DNA from: Margaritifera margaritifera
Lineage: Eukaryota; Mollusca; Bivalvia; Unionida; Margaritiferidae
DNA: 64,000 bases
Assembly (NCBI GenBank): GCA_029931535.1
Contig: JAQPZY010001200.1
Span: 1,451,501-1,515,500, forward strand
Reading direction: 5' to 3'
The notes under the pieces were generated by a model. It was given only the letters and a program-made list of their open reading frames with translations. It was not told where the DNA came from and did not search any database. The position numbers were made by a program, and so were the translations under genes. Below are positions 20,464 to 64,000 of this stretch, in pieces; positions within the stretch are counted from its first letter, which is position 1, and each line of letters starts with the position of its first letter.

Positions 20464-21294
20464 TGTTATGTATGATGTTTATATCATATTATAGATATTT
20501 TAGGAAATTATAAATGTTTCTTGACTTTAATATTTGCTTAAATCTTAATGTTGATTATCAGGAAAAACATGTTTAACTAGTTTCCTTGAATTAGGTTGTT
20601 TACTTCAAATTTAAGTTCAAGCATAGTTTTGATAAACATAATGTTTACCAATTTGAGGTCAAGGTTGATTTTGTTTACAGATAAAACTGGAAAATCCTTA
20701 GAGTTATGTGTAAAAAGACATGTCCACACAAGTAAAATTCCATTAAGATGACACATATTCTAGAACATTCTGTCATGGGACCAATCTTTATATATACCAT
20801 GTTTAGTGGACAGTTTTTCAGTTTCGACATTACTATCAGTCTTGTAATGAGCTATTACAGTTGTGAAAAGTCATTCCAAATTCTAAGATAGGAATTCTTT
20901 AAAATATTCATTGGATTATGACAGTGCTCATAAACTTTTAGATTTTGGATTTTTAATTGATGATTTTGGAATTTATGTGAACTTATTCAGAGATATTTTG
21001 GAGTACTTCATTTTGACATCAGCACATTAAAGACTACTGGTACATCAGGACTTTGAAGATCATTGGCACATCATAACATTCAAGGATACAGCCGTGAATT
21101 CGGAACATTCTATATTTAGGACTTGTGATTAGAACACTAATTTTTATTGGATTATTTGGATTTTAATACACATTACTGTAAGTGTCTTTTTGATTTTTGA
21201 TTTTAATTATCTAGAAATAAATTGCTTGTTGATTTTTACTTGAGTTGTTGGTTTCACTTTCTTTCTGTTACATTTTTCTAGACCATAGAGTCGT

Positions 21295-21298
<4 letters not shown>
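20464..21298 (+). repeat. Solo LTR of the Gmr1-type family
   Basis: 835 bp from tgttatgtatgatg to gagtcgtaaca, the plus-strand (sense) version of the LTRs at 10390 and 16277, with scattered substitutions and extra segments. No internal region is attached on either side, so it arose by LTR-LTR recombination or belongs to a lost element. A TATA-like box is at 20788-20797 and AATAAA at 21216-21221. It sits within an AT-dinucleotide tract. Confidence 0.93.

Positions 21299-21368
<70 letters not shown>
21299..21368. repeat. (AT)n microsatellite
   Basis: About 35 dinucleotide copies directly after the solo LTR. Confidence 0.97.
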
Positions 21369-21370
<2 letters not shown>

Positions 21371-21740
21371 TCTTGAATTAATGGCCGCTTTGAAATAAAC
21401 TGTTTATACTTATCTAAGTTGATATTCCACCATGTCAGGTTCGTGAGCATACATACATATTTTGATGAGATACTATTTCACACAATGCAATAATAGCTAA
21501 GTCCTTGTATTGGAAAAAGGCTAAAGCAATTTGTGCTCACTACAGTTATTGTACCATAGCGTTACGCAATATGATTTTAACAGATCTGTCCAATAGTCTG
21601 GGTGAGAAAATTGAAACGTGGCCGGAACAAACACGGCCTCAATTATATAATCTAAGCCCAACAAATCTCATATATTAACTACATTCAACAGCTAAGTTAA
21701 ACAGTACTTCCATAGACGTCAGCCGGTCTTTGAGTTGACA
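21369..21740 (+). promoter_or_regulatory. Presumed proximal promoter and 5' UTR of the metalloprotease gene
   Basis: 372 bp between the microsatellite and the start codon. A TATA-like catatatt occurs near 21669, about 70 bp upstream of the ATG. No other motif stands out. The assignment is positional. Confidence 0.3.
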
Positions 21741-62819
<41,079 letters not shown>

Positions 62820-64000
62820 GTAAGTGTACACCGGAGATAACCGGACCATTTGATGATACAATGACTACGCGCTTAATACGCCCAAATTACGAGAGAAACA
62901 TGTTACAGACACATGGATAAATAACCAGGAAAGAAACCTTTCCCTATTTTTGAATTAAAACTTTATACTTTATAAAAAGATTGCAGCAAATTAAATTCTA
63001 CATTCATTCTTGTCTCTGAAACTTCAATTACTTCTGATAAATACATAATAGTGTTTACAATTGCTTTGATACAATGTTCTTGGGGTATGCAAAAATTTCG
63101 CTCGGATTCCATATTTCATACAATTTCTACCTAAACAGATTTAAATAACAAACTGTCACAACTTCTTTAGGTTAAACAGACCTGGAAAACATTTTGTTTA
63201 GGATGGGGTAGGGGTGATGTGGTTAAGTTTCAATACTCTTGACTAATATTGCAATGTTTCTTAATTACTCTGGATAATATGTTCCATTGGATACGCCTGA
63301 ATACGGTCAAAAACCGATTGCTAGGTTTTATCGAATTTCAGAGAAGTTAATTTTACAAAATCATAAAAAAACTTTATTCAATATACTCTCACTCATATAA
63401 TAAACTCCTCAAATGTTTGTATATTTAAAACAGTTATGTGCCAACAGAAATCACTTCCATAAAGTATATGGTTAAATAAACATCAAGCAGACATTTTTAT
63501 AATATTTACTGTTCATTATAATTAAAATTCTAGGCAGCGCATTTGCTATGGAAATATCGTATGATATAAATTTTGTTGCAGTTCGGATATGTCTCTCTAT
63601 GTTGCTTGCAAGTTTTAAATTTTGTATTTCATCCCCTCTTCTTCGTCCGAAATTACGCGTAATTTCAAAAGATAAAAACAAAAACTATGGACGAAAACAG
63701 AAAAGTAAAAAACAAAAAAAGACTTTAGGTAGTATAATATTGCTTCCCAGGCAAATCCAGGCTGGCTGCCTCAGTGTGTCCTTAGGAAAGGTACTTAGCT
63801 CCCATGTCCTCGGCCTGATGTAGCCAAATAAACTGATTAAAACCAACCAATGAACCAAATGCAGCTCTGATACAATATTTGTCCAAGTTTTCCGTTGATA
63901 GTGCAAATTGGATCAGAAAGGAGACAGAGTTTATACATCGAAATTGTGCTTAGTATATAGTGCAAACTGTCAAGGTGGCTAATCATTTGTGCAGTAGATG
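62820..64000. other. Intron 9, no exon confirmed
   Basis: A possible acceptor (ttttgttgcag, ending 63581) would open SDMSLYVACKF in the right phase, but no good donor follows before a stop. It is not called as an exon. Confidence 0.4.

Noticed and set aside
63582..63620. Candidate exon 10 of the metalloprotease (SDMSLYVACKF)
   Set aside because: The phase fits exon 9 and the acceptor looks good, but a stop follows quickly and only weak donor-like GTs precede it.

Overview
This is a eukaryotic, AT-rich, intron- and transposon-dense animal window. No bacterial-type operons, CRISPR arrays or rRNA genes are visible. The mix of elements (Gmr1-type Ty3/gypsy, Penelope-like, Polinton, CR1/L2-like LINE tails, long simple repeats) and a lineage-expanded type of secreted M12B metalloprotease suggest a lophotrochozoan, most likely a mollusc. 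That assignment is inference; nothing here fixes the species.

The only host gene I can assemble with confidence runs left to right from 21741 past the right edge. Nine exons (21741-21795, 25248-25492, 30026-30115, 50726-50885, 51341-51532, 51832-51904, 55016-55109, 55764-55841, 62662-62819) join in consistent phase into about 381 codons: a signal peptide, a reprolysin-like (ADAM/ADAMTS-type) prodomain and the beginning of the catalytic domain. The zinc site and C-terminal domains lie outside the window. The introns (0.3 to 20.6 kb) hold most of the repeats.

Left flank: a pogo-like DNA transposon remnant (1.15-1.6 kb); a decayed Polinton/Maverick (3.2-9.6 kb) with capsid, packaging ATPase, PLA2-like, integrase and truncated PolB genes; a complete young Gmr1-type LTR retrotransposon (10390-17024) with an intact 1611-codon gag-pol whose integrase precedes the reverse transcriptase; a LINE fragment; a Penelope-like element with GIY-YIG remnant (19.15-20.29 kb); and a solo LTR of the Gmr1-type family about 440 bp upstream of the host gene start.

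Inside the gene: intron 1 carries a 24-copy 36-bp array with a CACGTG E-box in nearly every unit. Intron 2 carries a roughly 40-bp AT-rich array and unidentified coding remnants. Intron 3 carries tRNA-like SINE candidates, BIR-like fragments, a 27-bp minisatellite of over 100 units, a truncated second Gmr1-type copy, a second PolB fragment (palm region) interrupted by a LINE 3' end, and another LINE RT. Intron 6 is built from duplicated donor-proximal sequence and CTAT/TA repeats. Intron 8 holds unidentified coding remnants and a 2.6-kb LINE.

The clearest unusual signals are the gag-PR-INT-RT-RNaseH gene order, the PLA2-like Polinton frame, the E-box minisatellite, the tandem expansion next to the Penelope RT active site, and the intron-6 duplication of its own 5' end.
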